Shown here: positions 1-11,751 of the stretch, in pieces
Layout: every line of letters starts with the position of its first letter
How positions within the stretch are numbered: position 1 is the first letter of the stretch
NCBI GenBank assembly: GCA_020091685.1
Contig: CM034599.1
Location: 20,168,006 to 20,232,005 of the forward strand
Direction: 5' to 3'
DNA: 64,000 bases
Source of the DNA: Lutjanus erythropterus
Taxonomy: Eukaryota > Chordata > Actinopteri > Lutjaniformes > Lutjanidae
Made by a program: the position numbers and the translations under genes
The notes under the pieces: model-generated
What the model saw: only the letters and a program-made list of their open reading frames with translations
The model's database searches: none
Told to the model about the DNA's origin: nothing

Positions 1-96
1 CCGAGCTACGTGTGTGTGCCTATCAGCCAGCGGGCACTCACATGCTCCAGTGGGTGTGTGATCATATAGCGACGGCACATGTGCTTGCTTATTACA

Positions 97-132
97 GACA
101 CACACATACACACACACACACAGACACACATA
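97..132. repeat. (CA)n microsatellite, interrupted
   Basis: An alternating CA tract broken by single CATA and CAGA units lies just inside the window start. Confidence 0.85.
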
Positions 133-1180
133 TACATTGCACTCCTTCTCACGTGCTCTTTTTCTCCCTCTTTTTCTCTCTGTCCCCCGACCCCATAGCG
201 AGTGTATATGGAAGCCTTTAATGTTCCTCTTGGGAGAGCTAAACCACACATTCAATCAAAGTGACTGAGGGGAAATGGCACGGGGAGGCAGAATGTCAGG
301 GGAGATGTTTGTTTTGACAAGGTCATGACAGAGGCAACTTTATTTACTGACCGTATTACACCGTGATGCCTTTACTGCCGCGTTTGTCAGTGGTTTCTTT
401 TAAGTTGTAAAACTAGAGTGGCGTGAGGAAGTCTGACTCAGTTTATCATAATAGTGGTGTGTGAAATGCTCCCTAAATTTAATGTATGTTTGGGAAATGA
501 TTTATCACTCTGTCTTGTCTTTTTTATTGTCCCACAACTCCTCATTTTTAGGAGCGTGTTGTCTTTTTCAAAAGTCGGTTTGAGTTAGTGCAGATTGCAC
601 ATTGTATTGGGGAGGGAGGTGAAAGAAAGGGGAGCACGGGGGACTCTCTAGAGGTACAAGTTCATGAATGACACGGCTGAACATCATTGTGGCCACATCA
701 AAGCCGAGCGGCTTCAGTATCAATGGTGGTGCCATCAAAAAGCTGTGTCCTGAGGGGGTCTGGGGACACTGTGTGTGGATTATGTGCCCTCGTATCAGGT
801 TCTCACGGTAAAGGATACTACACAACAGCAGCTTCAGTCTTTGCTCTGGCCCCTGGGGCTAGACATGATCCCAGGGCTGACGTCCTTTGTAGACCCTCGA
901 TGGTCCCTTGAAGTGACAAAATATCAGGTTTTTTTAGTGATGAGTGGAGGATGGCTTGCCTTTTCCTGAGCCAGAAGATGAAAAAGACACACTGCATTCT
1001 AGTTTTACCATTGATGACTGTATATATTGATCACACTTTAGTACATGGGTCTTCAACAGGAGGTCTGTGACCCCCTGGAGGTCCTCAGAGTTACTGCGGG
1101 GGGGTGGTGGGTGTACAAATTATTATTCTAGAATTATATAATTTTTTTTCTTTTAAATAGGATATGTCCAAAAACACACA

Positions 1181-1771
1181 TTAAAGGGACATTTCATTCT
1201 AAAATCAAGAATACATATTTTTACACTTGCCTTTAGTGCTATTTATCCATTTGGATAGTTTTGGTTTGAGCTGCCATGTTTTGGAGATATTGCTCATAGA
1301 GATGTCTGCCTTATTTCCAATATAATGGGACTAGATGGCACTTGGCTTGTGTTACTCAAAGTGTCAAAAAAATACTCAACAGCAATGTCTCTTTCCAGAC
1401 ATCATGACTCAGTTACTCCAGATAATCTGCAGACCTTGAGCAGTTTCATACTTTGTTTTTAGTAAAAAAAAAAGACAGTAGTTCCAGTAGATTCTACTAG
1501 GGAGAGAAAATAGTCTCTACATGAAACTGTTCACAACAAGGTCTGCGGATTATCTTTGTAACCGGGTCATGATTTTTTGGAAAACAGACATTGCTGTTGC
1601 ATTGAAATGTTTTTTTTTTTTTGGCCCGTCGAGACCACGAGTGGAATACCATCTTGTATTGTATTCTAGAGTGAGCCAATATCTCCAAAACTCAGCAACT
1701 TACATCAAAACAATCTAGATCTATAAACAGCCCCACAGGTAAGAGGATTTTGGGGTAAACTGTTCCTTTAA
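1181..1771. mobile_element. TTAA-flanked foldback MITE, copy 1
   Basis: This 591-bp unit starts TTAAAGGGACATTTC and ends GTTCCTTTAA. The two halves are imperfect reverse complements over almost their full length: the left-arm text around 1404-1450 (CATGACTCAGTTAC, CTGCAGACCTT) recurs inverted around 1520-1572 in the right arm, with the centre near 1475-1495. A second copy lies at 25948-26572. TTAA at both ends fits a superfamily that targets TTAA (piggyBac or Kolobok type). No coding capacity is seen, so it is non-autonomous. The open frames inside are products of the palindrome. Confidence 0.75.
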
Positions 1772-2769
1772 CATAAATCCACCGTATTATTTGCATAAGA
1801 TTAGTCAGCCTGTTTGTAAAAACAAAAAACAAACAAATATTCAATTTACACAACACTGACAAAAGGCTACCCATGAATCCTTGTGCAACCATGTGAGCTA
1901 GCTAACAACTAAATCACTGTGCAGCACTTATCTAGAATGGCGAGCCAGTGAGCTACGTATTATTGCAACATATTGGCAAATTATCTGTATCATTATCCCA
2001 CGTGTTCACACATTATTGTGAGCCACAATGGATTGTATTTTAACTTCATGAGCATGAGACTCTGACTTACCCTTTGCCTTAAAAAAACACCTGCAAAAGT
2101 GCAGAGGGGGAGGCTAACACAGCTAACATTAGCTATGCTACGACTGCTGTTGACTTAACAGTTATGGGTAAGTGCAAATGAGAGGAAACCTGAAAATATT
2201 TAACTATGTAATAGCAAGTCCCTGCACCATCTCTCTATCAGCTAGGGGGTCCACAGCCTGAAAAAGTCCCCCGCTCTTAGTAAGAGATGTGTATGGATGT
2301 GGAGGCTTTGGTTTTGGGTGCTGCCTGTGGCCCTGCAAGGACCCGGCTCACTGTCTGTTAAAGAGCCAGTATACAGCCTCCCACAGATTTATGGGGATGC
2401 CAGCGCAAAACTGTCCCACATGGCTCTCCAACCCGCTGGGAGCCTGTGCTGAGGTTACACAGAGGCAGCAAGAGAGGAAGGGAGATTATTTTAAAGTCAG
2501 CGAAGCAACTGTCTGCATGGCCTGAGTATGTGATTAAAATATCTATGATTCACAGCTTACTTATCTTTAATTTATTGACTTCTAACAGCTCTGAGTGACG
2601 AGTGATATATGGATAAATAAGATGCAAGAAAAAGCTCAGAGGTAAAAGGGTTTCGGTTAATCATCCACGGCTGTGATGGTGTTAGAGGGTGAGCCTGTCA
2701 AGATCATGTGTGTGTAAGTGTGTGTAAGTGTTTGTGCGAATGTGTCAGGCCACCAGTTGTGTTTCTGTG

Positions 2770-3780
2770 CTCTACACTGTAAAAATACTATTTTTACAAA
2801 AACTAAAAAAAAAAAGTCAAAAAAATACAAGAAAAAAATTAACTTAAAACTTAAAATTTAGTGTCCAGGCTGCCTTTTAGGTTGATTTGTGTTTAAGACG
2901 AGTTGAGGAAATTTTGTGAAGATTCAAAATAAAGAAACTTTTCTAGTCAAATAATCTTGATATTACTTTCAGTAAGCTGAGGATGTCAAGTTGAACCAAT
3001 AACTTTTCAGTCACAGTGATGGAAATTACAAATAAATAAATAAATAAATAATAATAATAATATCCTTTCACATTTTCTCTGTTTGAAAAGCCTCCAGTTC
3101 AGTTTGTATGAAAAATTCTTCATTTCACACAAAGAGCTTAAATCTATTGCATTTTCAGTGCCAGGAGGTAGGACCTGAATTCAATAAACACGTTCATTAA
3201 GCTTAAGATATTAAGTTGAACCAACAGCTCTTCAGTCACACTGACAAACATTACAAACAAATTGGATTTGCATATAAAACACACGGCATTTTCATCATAT
3301 ATGTTTACTTCAAACTACTTCAATGAACTTTGATTGAACTCTGCACAGTACATTCACTCATCATTTCAGGTCAAAAGGACTTAAACATAGAAAAACTCAT
3401 GTTTATGAGTTCTGAAGTGTCAAAATAAATACTACAAGTTTTAAGTTTATTTAACTTAAAAACGTAAGTAAAACATTTAGATTTATGGTAGTCTTTCTTC
3501 CTCACTCTCAGACATATACCATGTTTTCCTGGATATTAAAGCAACTAGCTAGCAAGCTCATAGGAAACGCACTGTTACCTTGAATAGATTACAGATTTCT
3601 TTGGGTTTGAACGTGGTTGGAAACATTTAGGATAATGTAAGCACACAACTCAACAAAATATATAACATATGTCAAGTGTTTCTAGAAATTCAATCCGGAA
3701 ACATTACATACTATAGCTTTAATTTAATGAGAAAAGATTAGTTGATTCCACTAAATTCCTCCGTTTTTTACAGTGTAGAG
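2770..3780. mobile_element. MITE with CTCTACACTGTAAAAA termini
   Basis: The left end CTCTACACTGTAAAAA (2770-2785) is matched exactly by its reverse complement at 3765-3780, giving a 16-bp terminal inverted repeat on a 1011-bp non-coding element. Inside, a block beginning AAGCTGAGGATGTC near 2974 recurs in diverged form near 3199, an internal direct duplication with a 225-bp period. AAAT and AAT simple repeats lie at 3030-3062. A second copy of the family starts near 63435 and runs off the window end. Confidence 0.72.
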
Positions 3781-5974
3781 GCCACGCCATGTGTGCAAGA
3801 TGCTTGTGGACATGGCTCAAGAAGTGTGTGTGTATATGCTATAAGTGAATGAGTGTGTTTAAGTGTGTGTCTTCATGTGTATTCATCTCCTTTAATCAAA
3901 GCAGTGGCCTTTTGTGTGGGGAAAAAACAGATGGTGCTCTTATGGATGTTTGAGGGGAGAGATGTATAGCTTTTCTCTGAGGTGGGGAAGAGGATGGATA
4001 TCCCTTCTGTGTAAATACACTCAGTGTGGTCCTTATCAAGTGTTATTACCATATATCCTGATTTACGCCTCACTCCGCACCATTTTTCTGCATGGGAATG
4101 GCACCAATCAAAATCTACATTGTTCCTTATCTGCTCAGATGTCATTTTCTGCAGCCCCTGAACATTAATTTCAAGTAGGAGTGTGAAAGAATAACAATTG
4201 AAGCTGCAAAGCACATGGTTTTTGGCATCCCACTGTGGAAAAACCACCTTTAATTCTCATTGGCGTTGTGTGCGCCTCCATTCCACAACCAACGCACCAT
4301 TTACTGTTGTAACTCCAAACAGAGCGTATCAAATAAGCCACACATTAGGAAAAAGCAACCAGCATGCAAAAGAAAAACTGCTGTCTCTCCACGTAAACAG
4401 CTGAACCTGGCTGGCTGACTTTAGGCTACGTTTTACACGTGTGGTTTGTAAAAATCTGCCCCACACAAAGCATGTGTTGTCACATTTACAGGTTAATGTT
4501 GTAATCTGGAGGAAGCTAAATGGAGAGCATGCTTTCTCTTATGGCATTTTTCCATATTTGCAGCCATACGTTCATTACTCTCTATGGAGATTTTGTCATT
4601 TCACAGCCAGGTTGGGAATGCAAGTGCACATTCACCTGCTGCAATATTAACTATGTGTGTGTTTGAGAACATTAGTGCGTGTGTGTGTGTGTGTATATAC
4701 AACCTGTCTCGCCCCTGCCTCCGGTGGCTGACTTTGATCAGTGATCATTACAGCCTTACTAATCCTCCCTCCACCCCCAGTCTCACTGTCATGGCTCCTC
4801 TGTCCTCCTCTGTTCTCCTTCCTTTCATCCCTCCCATGTTTACAGAGCAGCCAGAGACTGCCATAGATTGTCTTACATCCTCACTCCGTACCCGACACCC
4901 GATCCCATAGAGAAACCAGCTCCTCTCAGATCTTCAATGGCCGTTGTGTCAGAGTCCCCACCACCGCCTTGCCGCTTCAGACCTCACTGCCCCGAGGTGC
5001 CACTGTTTGAACTAGAAACTGATACAGTCAAGACCTCACCGATGAGGAGAGAAGCTGCTGTATTTTTTTTAAGAGAATGGGATTGTTCTTTGGCAGGGGG
5101 GGGGGACGCACACCTGCGCCGTCCACTGTCCACTCACGTACGAGGGCTGGCAGCTTTAGAGCAGGCCCCCCAGCCACCGGAGAGTGGGTCTGACAGTGGA
5201 GGAGCGGGTCGCCACACAAACAGTCATCAGACAGAGGAGGGGCCACCGATCTGATCAAAGCATGTCGTCGACTCTCTGGAGTTCACACCCCCACATTGGA
5301 GTGTGTGTGTGTCTCCCCACATATGTGTGCTTATCGGGATAAAATAACGACAGCTCACAGGAAGTGGGGAAAGGAAGTCAGGGAGGGAGGCATGAAATCA
5401 AACATGCCATGGGAACCCGGGGAGGTTCACACACACGCACACTCACGCCGGCATTCGACGAGACAAGTGGGTTCTGTGGTCAAAGGACACATTAGGAAGT
5501 TATATCTCTCTGACCTCTGATACTGAGACCACACAAATAACCACAGCTGTCTGCGGCTAAAGCATGCCCTTGTTAACTGGGGTATAAATTAGCCCCTCTA
5601 ATAGCCTATGAGGAACCTGAATTACTTGTATAGGGACCTGGAAACCCAAATACCAAACAGAACATAAACAACCTGAGAATCTCTGTGGTATCCACCCATT
5701 AATTTTCAAACTAAATGGCCTGTGCAGCTGGAATCTGTTACACAGGTGTAGGCTGTAAAGTAACTTTATAATATCACTGAAATGATAAATGTGCTCAGAG
5801 AATAATTGTGACCTTGCACAGAATTCCCACACTGTGTGTTCCCACATGTAAACGTCTTGAAATGAGCATGCAATATGTTGTTATGCATTAGTTACTGGCT
5901 GTAAAAATGTATGGCCTGCAACTGCTGCCAAAGTATTAACTGTTTTATATTCTTATCTGCAGAGGCAGGAAAAA

Positions 5975-6960
5975 TACACACATTCTTTACCCTAGTAGAA
6001 GTACAGATACTTAAAAAGACAATGAATTAAAAGTAGAAACACTGATTCAACTCCTTTACTGAAGTAAAAGTGAAAAACAGGCTCTGAAATGTACTCAAAG
6101 TATAAAGGTAAGAAGTAGTAGGACTGCAATTAACAATTATTTTCAATGTTGATTAATCTGTCGATTATTTTTTCGATTAATCGATTAGTTGTTTGGTCCA
6201 TAAGATGCCAGAAATTGGTGAAAATTGGTGAAAAGAAATCAGTGTTTCCCAGAACCCAATATGGTGTCCTTTGGTGTTTTGTCCAAAACCCAGACATGTT
6301 CAATTTACTGTGATCGAGAGGTAAAGAAAATTTGGACTGATTTTTGGAAACAAAATTACTCAAAAAAAAATTAATTGATTATCAAAAGAATTGGCAGTTA
6401 ATTTAGTAGTTGACAATGATTCATTCATTGCACCTCTAAAAAACATTTCTACCAGCTGTTTCTGTGCAAAGCTGACAGAACCTCAGCTTTTCTCTGTGGT
6501 TGAGTCTCCCTCTCTTGCTAGTTTCGTCTTGTAACATCTTTTTTGTCTTGTCACGTCTTTTATGCTGCTTTCTTCTTGTTACATCATTATATCTTTTACC
6601 TTTTTTGTCTTGTAATGTCTGTTTTGTCTTGTTATGTTTCTTGCACTGTTTTGGTGGTTATACCTTTAATGTCATTGTTCGTCTGTCCTACATGACATGC
6701 ACTGATGTATAACCTTTTTTATGCATTATTGTTCTTTACAGGTTTAGGTTGAAATTTTTGATTTGGGAAAGCGGCGTGCAATAATGCAAAGTAAAAATGA
6801 TCAATAATTTGTTTCAAATTAATCAAAAATAAAGTAGCAAGCCTTTTTTGAGCAGTGAATAAAACGTATTTCCATTAAAATGTAGGGCATAAAAGAAAAA
6901 CGTTGTCAGAAAAATAAATACTCTATTAAGTACAGATACAGATGTCTTCTTTTATATTTG
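5975..6960 (+). mobile_element. MITE of the 8529-9273 family, split by a nested MITE
   Basis: The segments at about 5984-6117 and 6440-6950 share text with the copies at 8529-9273 (opposite orientation) and 34923-35465. Examples are AGTAGAAACACTGATTCAAC followed by a run of AAGTAAAAGTGAAAAA, and later TTTCTGTGCAAAGCTGACAG. Each copy contains a degenerate tandem of TTTTGTCTTGTTATGTC-like units (here about 6520-6645). The intervening 6118-6439 belongs to another family and interrupts it. The outer ends are eroded, so the boundaries are approximate. Confidence 0.6.
6118..6439 (+). mobile_element. hAT-type MITE with ATCGATTAATCG motifs, nested
   Basis: The left end (TAGGACTGCAATTAAC) and the inverted right end (AGAGGTGCAATGAATG) are diverged terminal inverted repeats. 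The interior carries TCGATTAATCGATTAG and GTTTGGTCCATAAGATG, which I recognise as an abundant teleost MITE whose consensus starts with AGGGCTGCAA. Related pieces are at 16190-16330 and 59895-60145. It sits inside an older MITE and is therefore the younger insertion. Confidence 0.65.
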
Positions 6961-7119
6961 TCTCTGTGCACTAAAATTACTTTCCAAAGTTTTTTTCTCT
7001 GTCAGTTCAGCTCAAACAACTAAGAAACACAAATGTTGTATGAGGTCTTATGCACATTCTGATTGTTGACACATGTTGATATACTTTTTGTTTTGTTTTT
7101 TTGTTTTGCCATATCCTAG

Positions 7120-7369
7120 GTATTCTGGAAATCACATCGGTGGACGTGGGAGTGGTGGCCATCAAAGGGCTGAACAGCAACTACTATCTGGCTATCAGCA
7201 GGAAGGGAGAACTGTACGGAGCGGTTAGTATCCGGGTCAGGGGTCAATCTGGATGCTCCACAGACAGAGATAGTGTTAGATTCCTCTGTCCTTATCAGAG
7301 TCCTTCCTTATCTTTACTCCTCTAACTGCTGGGTCAACTTTGAATCTCAACCAGAGCATTGCACACAAA

Positions 7370-7423
<54 letters not shown>

Positions 7424-7818
7424 AACCTCCAGGAGAACTGTGCAATTTTCAAAGTGTAGTTTCTGCATAAGCACACAAAGCAAAACATGCTGTGTAGATT
7501 AAGGAGTAGTAAGTAAACCAACGTGCAACCACAATGGATTTGCACAAGAAAATGATCTGTGTTTTGCCTTAACCTCACATGTCGGGGGTTATAACACTGA
7601 AATATGATACCTGCTGTTTTTTCCAGAGGGAATTCGGAGTCGACTGCACCCTGAAGGAGCGGATCGAGGAGAACGGCTACAACACGTACGCGTCAGCCGA
7701 GTGGAAGAACAAGAAGCGGCAGATGTTCGTGGGGCTGAACGTCCACGGGAAGCCGCTGAGAGGGAAGAAAACCCGCAGGAAGAACACGGCCACCCACTTC
7801 CTTCCGATTGTGGTGTGA
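7120..7818 (+). CDS. fgf10: Fibroblast growth factor 10, last two coding exons (partial)
   Basis: Two exons are present: 7120-7223 (104 bp, flanked by TAG and GTTAGT) and 7627-7818 (acceptor CCAG, stop TGA). The 104-bp size equals the usual middle coding exon of FGF genes. The protein reads [20 protein letters not shown], then a YYLA...GELYGA segment, then [15 protein letters not shown] and [10 protein letters not shown], ending HFLPIVV. These match FGF10 better than FGF7 or FGF22, notably [15 protein letters not shown] and KTRRKNT. Family role: a secreted heparin-binding ligand, acting mainly through FGFR2b, for mesenchyme-to-epithelium signalling in limb, lung and other organs. Exon 1, with signal peptide and N-terminus, lies outside the window, so only about the C-terminal 98 residues are visible. 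Teleosts have fgf10a and fgf10b; I cannot tell which this is. Confidence 0.93.
7373..7420. repeat. (AC)24 microsatellite in the last fgf10 intron
   Basis: An uninterrupted 48-bp AC tract lies in the 403-bp intron between fgf10 exons 2 and 3. Its purity suggests it is length-polymorphic. It creates spurious Cys/Val and Thr/His open frames. Confidence 0.95.
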
Positions 7819-8485
7819 ATTAACTGGAGAACTCGACTGGAGAAGGAGGACATGCAGCACTGGACAGAGACGTTTTCAATACTGAAAAAAAAAGCTGTAA
7901 AATAAAGACACTGAGAAATCTCTCAATTGGAAACAAGGCACTAACACTGTTACACAAAAATAAGATCTCTGCTCCTGACTTTGACTGAGATCATACATTT
8001 TATTTGGCGGGGGAAGTTGATGATGTCTGTGTTTTCTGTGGCACAGGATGCAATATTTATCCTTTTTTTCTGTGCCAAACAGTTTGCAACTGGATTTGTG
8101 TGTAATGTGGACATCACAGAAGATACTGTCCCAGCTAAAGAACTGCGGTAGATGCAGAAGTATCTCGACATGTTATTTATAATCCATTTTCTCCTGTGAG
8201 ACACCAGACATCAGCAAAGGGAGAGGAGATAGAAACTGGATCAGAAAAAGGAAATGATCAGTCAGTTTATCACAACAGCATGAAATAATAGAGGATACAA
8301 CACATTTAAAGCAAATGTTTGATACTTAACCACTGCGTTTTGACTGTATTGTAATGATTTATTTATTTTGTGAAAATATTTAACTGGAGGGGAACACTTA
8401 CAAGGCAAGCATTTCTTTGCATTCTCTACTTTTTATAGGAACTCTATTATGTGAAAATAAAATACAATTTTCTCCTCTGCAATGC
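7819..8485 (+). other. fgf10: fgf10 3' UTR with two candidate poly(A) signals
   Basis: This is AT-rich non-coding sequence downstream of the stop codon. AATAAA occurs at 7901-7906 and at 8456-8461; the second is followed by TTTCTCC-rich text and then a MITE, so about 8480 is the likely distal end. The exact cleavage site cannot be seen. Confidence 0.6.
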
Positions 8486-8528
8486 TGTTGTCTTACTTCC
8501 TTAAAAAACATTTCTCACAAGTAGCGGG

Positions 8529-9273
8529 CAGAGGTAGGAAGTAACTAAGTTACTTTATTATTGTGCATAAGTGGATTTTACAGTCATCTGCACTTTACTT
8601 GAGTATTTCTTTTTCTGACAACTTTTTACTTTTACTCCCTACATTTAACATTTAACATATAACAGTACTTTCTACTGCTCATATTCTTAAAACAGAATTG
8701 TTATAGTTTAATGCATTTGAGGGGAATTATTGATTATTCCTATTTTGTCAAGACTGATTTCAACCTAAATGAATGGGATAACAACAGAAAAGACAGTTCC
8801 TTTGTTTATCCATCAGTGCATATCACACACAACAGATGCAACGAGATGAAAATGATGAAAAAGACGTAACAAGAAGAAAATGACATAACATGACAAAAAC
8901 AGTGTGAAAATGCTGTTGAAGACAGAACACAATGAAAAACTAAATAAAAGACAAAAACAAAAAGATGTAACTGGATGAAAACGATGTAACATGATGTAAA
9001 CAATGTAAGAAAACAATAAAAAGTGTAAAAGACATAACACGATGAAACAAACAAAAAGACAGACAGAGAGGGAGACCTGACTGCAGACAAAAGTTGAGGT
9101 TCAAACATCTACTTTTCACTTTTATACTTTGAGCACATTTCAAAGCCTGTACTTTTTCACTTTCACTTGAGTAAAGAAGTTGAATCAGTTCTTCTGCTTT
9201 TACTAGAGTCTTTTTTTACACAAGTAACTGTACTTGTACCTGAGTAAAAATATGTATACTTCTGCCAACTCTG
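8529..9273. mobile_element. hAT-type MITE, full length (745 bp)
   Basis: The ends read CAGAGGTAGGAAG and, inverted, CAGAGTTGGCAGAAG. The flanking octamers GTAGCGGG and GTAGGGTT match at 5 of 8 bases, consistent with an eroded 8-bp target duplication as hAT elements make. ACTTTACTTGAGTATTTCT near the left end and the inverted ACTTTTACTCAGGTAC-like right end are typical of a very common percomorph MITE. About 8820-9060 is a degenerate minisatellite of GACGTAACAAGAAGAAAATG-like units. Its sibling copies are at 5975-6960 and 34923-35465. Confidence 0.7.
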
Positions 9274-11577
9274 GTAGGGTTAAACACTGGTGAACATTCA
9301 GGCAGGTTATGATAAGTCTATTCTTATCTGGCTCTCTGAGGTGGGAAGGGACAAAAGGCAACTATTAATGCCTTGCCAGATATTCCATGTGGCAACCATT
9401 GCACTAATGATTAGCTCCCAAACAAACGGGAAACATACAGACCGACCACAACAAAATGGGAGGGAGGGAACTTGCACGGCCTGTAGATGATGACATCATT
9501 TCCTAATATCAGCCCATTACTGAGGAGCTGCAACATTCCCCAAGTGCAGCAGGGCTTGAATAGTAAAGATAGCTGCTTGAGCACCTGCTGATAATACTCG
9601 CAAAAACAGCTTTGTCATGTTGGTCTGTTTCTGAGGATCTGAATGTGTGAGTGGAAGCAGAAATGTGAATGAGAGAGAGAAGATATGACCTGCGTCTGAC
9701 CACCCACTTCCTTCAGTAATCATCTACAAACACACTAATCAATGACAGCTGCCCTGATGCCAGATCAAAAGGCCGCGGGGAGAGCATTAACACCACAGGC
9801 TTCCGGGCCTCATGTTCTCTTATCCCGCCTCTCCGAACATCCATCTTAGCACAGGCATGAAAAATCGGACGAGGAGGCGAAGACGAGGAGGTGAGAGATG
9901 GACTCCCAAATCCATCCAAGTTGGCCCGTGACTCAAGACTGGAAGGGAGGGAAAACAACAAAAGCGATCTGAGTGCAGGAAAGCTTTTGCTTTAAGCGAC
10001 GGTACGGTATATTGTCCTTTAATAGTCGTTTAAGGAATCCCCGCAACGAATGACTAATACTGAGGAATGCTGCAGTGCGTTCCACCATGACAGTCAGGGC
10101 AACATATGGAATACTGTTTCATGATCTCTGCACCGTCAATGAGATTTTCTCTGGTCTCTCGAGTTATTGTGCAATATGGTGAGGCTGTTGCACCTCTGAG
10201 GCCGGGTTCACAACAGTGGCCTGAGGATAAACCTTTAGAGGTTACCTAAGAAGTGAGATTAGGAAGTTCAGCAAAGGGCTACTGGGTGCAATTTATGAAT
10301 GGATTTAAAAGGAAAGATTTAGAAGCAGTATTCCTACACCTTCTCCAAAGTCAAATTCAAGCACTTTTCAAGGAGCATTTTCAGGCACCCTATACCCTAT
10401 TGCAAAATGATTACTTAGCTTCTTCATCATATGTATTTTCACATTTAATTTTCAAGCCATCTCTCGTTGAAGCAGCAACCTCCTGTCATGTTTTCGTCTG
10501 TTGGCCTCCCATTCACTCTTCCATCAGATCATCATCACATCAAAGGAGACTGACAGATCACTCTAAGTACAGCTGTACGTGCAGAGTGGCAAGCGAGGCT
10601 CGAGTGGAGTCATTATCATTTGTGCAAAAGGAAAAAGGAACTAGGCTCTCTTTGACTTATTCTATTTCTTTATCTAAAAGGCAAACTGTTCAGTCGGAGC
10701 GATTGGTTTGGAAAGTAAGGTAATTACAGTTTCAAGCTCCTTATCCGAATTCCAAGCACTTTTTAAACCTTGAAAACACTACATTAAAATTCCAGTGTTT
10801 TCAAGGATATCCAGTACCTGTAAGAACCTTGTAGAAGTCTTTCTTTGGGCAAAAACTTTCAGAACTGGTTTGATTTTTGTTTTCTAAAATTGATGAGAAA
10901 GAATACATAAATTACTATAAATAATACTTGATAAATCTTTCGCTTCCATTGCAAAAAGCAAAAACAATAGTCCTATGTACACAAAATAGGATAATTTCTT
11001 TTCTTTTTTTTATGAATAAGATGCACACAGTGCTCGTGCTGAAAAAGTCACTCAACACTGTCTTTGCTGCAAGCCAAATTTCATGCAGAGGAATAAAGAC
11101 TGAACTGAACTGAGGTCTTGAATGAGCACTTGGATGATCTTATCTTGATACTTTTGATATGGATATCAAGCGTTTCACAATTTCAAGATTAAATCAGAAA
11201 TTACCCAAATGACTTTCAATTTTAATAATTGAAATCAAAGGCAGAATCAGTGATTCTCCCAATACTTATTTTTCTCTCCACCCCAACCTAGTTGCAGTGT
11301 CTGGCCCGTCCAAATAAAAAAACAACACTTCAAAGATGACACACCACACAGATCTATCAGTCTTAAACTAATGATCTGTTGGTCTTTACAAATCAAGACT
11401 CGATAGTCACACTATAGCACAGCTGTCAGTGCCTAAAAAAGAGTTTATATTGAAAAATCAAGTTGAATCAATCCTTAAAATTAAAAGTGAAATATCAAAT
11501 CATGGATTAGGAGAACTGTGACACCTTTAACGGATGTTGTATCATTTTAAACTAGTTGTGTGGATAAAATATGCATC

Positions 11578-11751
11578 CTTTTTTTTTTTTGCCTTTATTT
11601 TATAGAACAACTCTAGACAGACAGGAAATGGGGGAGAGAAGGGGGGACACACTGCAAAGGGCTGTAGGCTGGAATCAAACCCACGGCCGTCGCTGAGGAG
11701 TCAGCCTCAGAGGCGAGGCAGACGCTCTGCTAAATGATCTACCAAGGCGCT
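11578..11751 (-). mobile_element. tRNA-derived SINE
   Basis: Read on the minus strand, the element opens GCGCCTTGGTAGATC and carries an A-box-like TAGCAGAGCG (plus 11722-11731) and a B-box-like GGGTTTGATTCCA (plus 11670-11682). The body follows, then GGGGGAGAG...TTTCCTGTCTGTC text and an A-rich tail (plus 11578-11592 is poly-T). This layout and wording match a very common percomorph tRNA-type SINE. It carries several point changes, so it is not recent. Confidence 0.75.

Larger units (their letters stand above)
1..7119 (+). other. fgf10: fgf10 intron 1, 3' portion
   Basis: No FGF10 exon 1 (the part encoding the signal peptide and the first beta-strands) can be found here, so the window opens inside the large first intron. 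The stretch holds simple CA/TG repeats (97-132, 4677-4694, around 2707-2740), a foldback element (1181-1771), a MITE (2770-3780) and a nested MITE pair (5975-6960). The remainder (133-1180, 1772-2769, 3781-5974, 6961-7119) shows nothing I recognise. 4740-5260 is relatively GC-rich and carries an open frame without a family match. FGF10 introns are known to hold limb and organ enhancers, but none can be identified by eye. Confidence 0.7.

Noticed and set aside
4868-5254. 128-codon open frame in fgf10 intron 1, GC-rich, proline-rich
   Set aside because: No family resemblance and no splice partner that I can see; it overlaps an equally open minus-strand frame, and local GC content explains it.
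7276-7578. Cys/Val-rich open frame over the fgf10 microsatellite
   Set aside because: It is a direct translation of the AC tract.
10253-10723. 156-codon open frame between fgf10 and paip1
   Set aside because: No recognisable domain, no promoter or poly(A) context, and amino-acid composition typical of translated non-coding DNA.
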